7,686 nucleotides of DNA, from contig JAIFMT010000196.1 of the NCBI GenBank assembly GCA_020048295.1, positions 1-7,686 on the forward strand, read 5' to 3'. The DNA is from Rhodoferax sp. (GTDB lineage: Bacteria; Pseudomonadota; Gammaproteobacteria; Burkholderiales; Burkholderiaceae). Below are positions 6,233 to 7,686 of the stretch, piece after piece (within the stretch, counting starts at the first letter, position 1; each line of letters opens with the position of its first letter). Made by a program: the position numbers and the translations under genes. The notes under the pieces were generated by a model. It was not told where the DNA came from. It made no database searches and was given only the letters and a program-made list of their open reading frames with translations.

Positions 6233-6898
6233 TTACTTGGTAGCGCGTGTGCCAACCACTTCAATTTCAACGCGACGGTTCTTGGCGCGGCCGTCTGTGG
6301 TCTTGTTGTCAGCAACAGGCTGTTTCTCGCCCTTGCCTTCAGTGTAAACACGGTTCTTTTCGATGCCCTTGGACACCAGATAAGCCTTGACGGCTTCAGA
6401 ACGCTTGACCGACAGCTTTTGGTTGTAGGCATCGCTACCAATTGAATCGGTGTGACCCACAGCGATGATCACTTCAAGGTTGATACCCTTGATTTTGCCA
6501 ACCAGGTCGTCGAGCTTGGCTTTGCCTTCAGGCTTGAGCACGGCCTTGTCGAAATCAAAGAACGCATCAGCAGCGTAAGTGACCTTGGCAGCAGCAACAG
6601 GTGCCGGTGCCGGAGCAGGTGCCGGTGCAGCACCAGGCTGAACGGGTGCAGCAGCGGGCGCTGCCGAAGGTGCCATGGGAACTGGCGCCGGAGCAGCTTT
6701 TGGCGCCACGATGGCACCGTCGCAGCCTGCAGCAGCGGTTGCAGGGGTCCAGTAAGTATCACGCCAGCAGAGTTCGTTGGTACCGTTTTTCCAGACCGTG
6801 CCATCGGTAGCACGCCAGTTGTCAATGGATTGGGCACCAGCGGCAGTAGCGAGAGCTGCGGTAGCGATCAACATCGCCAGTTTGTTCAATTTTTTCAT
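6233..6898 (-). CDS. ompA: OmpA-family peptidoglycan-binding envelope protein without beta-barrel
   Basis: The 221-residue exported protein starts with a clear Sec signal peptide (MKKLNKLAMLIATAALATAAGA, cleavage after Ala22). A short N-terminal module with DNWRATDG, VWKNGTNELCWRD and TPATAAAGC follows; Cys44 and Cys59 could form a disulfide. An Ala/Pro linker (about 65-104) leads to an OmpA-like C-terminal domain (about 106-215). That domain has FFDFDKAVLKPEG, GHTDSIGS, LSVKRSEAV and GRAKNRRVEIEV. Asp151 and Arg166 match the residues that bind diaminopimelate in Acinetobacter OmpA, so peptidoglycan binding is expected. There is no 8-stranded barrel and no lipobox, so anchoring in the outer membrane is unclear. 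I chose ATG 6896-6898 because AGGAG sits at 6903-6907 and the signal peptide begins there; the frame is open up to 7057 but the extra 53 residues do not resemble the family. Confidence 0.94.
   Translation of the reverse strand: MKKLNKLAMLIATAALATAAGAQSIDNWRATDGTVWKNGTNELCWRDTYWTPATAAAGCDGAIVAPKAAPAPVPMAPSAAPAAAPVQPGAAPAPAPAPAPVAAAKVTYAADAFFDFDKAVLKPEGKAKLDDLVGKIKGINLEVIIAVGHTDSIGSDAYNQKLSVKRSEAVKAYLVSKGIEKNRVYTEGKGEKQPVADNKTTDGRAKNRRVEIEVVGTRATK
6600..6629 (-). repeat. Hexanucleotide tandem repeat in the ompA linker
   Basis: Five consecutive 6-bp units occur on the plus strand: GGTGCC, GGTGCC, GGAGCA, GGTGCC and GGTGCA. On the coding strand they encode the Ala-Pro run at residues about 91-100. 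Because the unit is two codons, slippage would change linker length without shifting the frame. Confidence 0.7.
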
Positions 6899-6982
6899 GG
6901 TTCTCCTAGAAGAAAAAGCCGCAGCCGCGCTGCGAGATTTAATGAGACGCTCAAGATGCCTATCACTTTGAACGTTCCAAGG

Positions 6983-7011
6983 ATTGTGCCACATAGATTT
7001 TGAACACCCAA
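6983..7011 (-). promoter_or_regulatory. Candidate ompA promoter
   Basis: On the minus strand, TTGGGT (7006-7011) and CACAAT (6983-6988) are separated by 17 bp, and TGG precedes the CACAAT as in an extended -10. Matches to the sigma-70 consensus are only partial (3/6 and 4/6). Transcription would start near 6976 and give a leader of about 77 nt. The position in the ompA-gyrA divergent gap (6899-7146) is right, but this is a weak prediction. Confidence 0.3.
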
Positions 7012-7098
7012 CGATGTAGCACACCCAAAGCAGCGCAAAAGCAACTACCCTTAACAATTAGCGCTGGGTGTTGCAACTCGGCCACACAACCCGCAGCA

Positions 7099-7104
7099 TA
7101 AAAT
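7099..7104 (+). promoter_or_regulatory. Candidate -10 element for gyrA
   Basis: TAAAAT matches the TATAAT consensus at 5 of 6 bases and lies 42 bp upstream of the gyrA ATG. No well-spaced -35 is present: the nearest good one, TTGCAA at 7071-7076, is 22 bp away, which is too far. It is offered only as the best candidate in this gap. Confidence 0.25.
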
Positions 7105-7146
7105 TGCGCGCTTAACCCGATCTTGCCTCGCCTCAAGCTTTTCCCC

Positions 7147-7686
7147 ATGACCCAGTTCGCCAAAGAAACCCTGCCCACCAGCCTTGCGGATGAAATGCGC
7201 CGCAGCTATCTGGATTACGCCATGAGCGTGATCGTTGGGCGGGCGCTACCCGATGCGCGCGATGGCTTGAAGCCCGTGCACCGGCGCGTGCTGTTTGCCA
7301 TGCATGAGTTGAACAACGACTGGAACAAGGCTTATAAGAAGTCAGCGCGTATCGTCGGCGACGTGATTGGTAAATACCACCCGCACGGCGACCAGTCGGT
7401 GTATGACACGATTGTTCGCATGGCGCAAGATTTTTCCATGCGCCACATGCTGGTCGATGGCCAGGGCAATTTCGGCTCTGTCGATGGTGACAACGCGGCT
7501 GCGATGCGTTACACCGAAATCCGGCTGGCCAAGATCGCCCACGAACTTCTGGCCGATCTGGACAAGGAAACGGTTGACTTTGGCCCGAATTACGACGGCT
7601 CCGAGAAAGAGCCGCTGGTGCTGCCGACCCGGCTACCCAATTTGCTGGTCAACGGCTCGGGCGGCATTGCGGTCGGGATGGCCACC
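7147..7686 (+). CDS. gyrA: DNA gyrase subunit A, N-terminal part (runs off the window)
   Basis: The first 180 codons of gyrA are present and continue past the window edge with no stop. GyrA is the breakage-reunion subunit of the A2B2 gyrase that introduces negative supercoils. Visible motifs include [43 protein letters not shown] and AAAMRYTE with the catalytic Arg121-Tyr122. Numbering coincides exactly with E. coli GyrA, which supports the start at 7147 although no Shine-Dalgarno sequence is visible (the upstream bases are CTCAAGCTTTTCCCC). In the quinolone resistance-determining region, position 83 is Gln followed by Ser84, while Asp82 and Asp87 are conserved. It is transcribed divergently from ompA across a 248-bp gap. 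Confidence 0.98.
   Translation, partial: MTQFAKETLPTSLADEMRRSYLDYAMSVIVGRALPDARDGLKPVHRRVLFAMHELNNDWNKAYKKSARIVGDVIGKYHPHGDQSVYDTIVRMAQDFSMRHMLVDGQGNFGSVDGDNAAAMRYTEIRLAKIAHELLADLDKETVDFGPNYDGSEKEPLVLPTRLPNLLVNGSGGIAVGMAT

Noticed and set aside
6452..7003. 183-residue plus-strand frame opposite ompA
   Set aside because: Ser/Arg/Cys-rich translation created by the antisense of the Ala/Pro linker; the opposite strand encodes a clear OmpA domain.
6899..7057. 53-residue extension upstream of the OmpA start
   Set aside because: The signal peptide begins at the ATG at 6898 directly after AGGAG; the upstream stretch is the leader and promoter region.

Overview
The window looks like ordinary chromosome from a betaproteobacterium, most likely Burkholderiales and plausibly Comamonadaceae. 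The reasons are the divergent ompA/gyrA pair, the short barrel-less OmpA with an Ala/Pro linker typical of that order, the fused MaoC-phosphotransacetylase next to acetate kinase, and hemN paired with a TauE/SafE-like membrane protein. The taxonomic placement is inference from gene content. I see no insertion sequence, prophage gene, tRNA, rRNA, CRISPR array or other sign of recent transfer.

Layout, left to right. A short plus-strand exported ankyrin-repeat protein (about 50-460) may follow an upstream gene whose stop codon overlaps its ribosome binding site. It converges on a minus-strand pair, with a perfect 14-bp hairpin in the gap. The pair is hemN (oxygen-independent coproporphyrinogen III oxidase, 1300-2697) followed 9 bp later by a polytopic TauE/SafE/DsbD_2-type membrane protein (613-1290). 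A perfect FNR/Anr box (2750-2763) lies upstream of hemN. Next comes a second minus-strand cluster: an unrecognised 134-residue protein (5602-6006), a MaoC hydratase/phosphotransacetylase fusion (4145-5566) and acetate kinase ackA (2950-4134), with gaps of 35 and 10 bp. Beyond a strong UUCG-loop terminator lies ompA (6233-6898, minus), divergent from the first 180 codons of gyrA (7147 to the window end, plus).

The theme of the middle is low-oxygen and overflow metabolism. HemN makes haem without O2 under likely FNR control. Pta and AckA convert acyl-CoA to acyl-phosphate and then to the free acid plus ATP. The fused hydratase domain hints at a link with enoyl-CoA or (R)-3-hydroxyacyl-CoA (polyhydroxyalkanoate or beta-oxidation) metabolism. 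ompA and gyrA are housekeeping genes.

I found no clearly new biological system. The points most worth a second look are the hydratase-phosphotransacetylase fusion with its unknown upstream partner, the perfect FNR box at hemN, the glutamine at GyrA position 83, and several unexplained inverted repeats.
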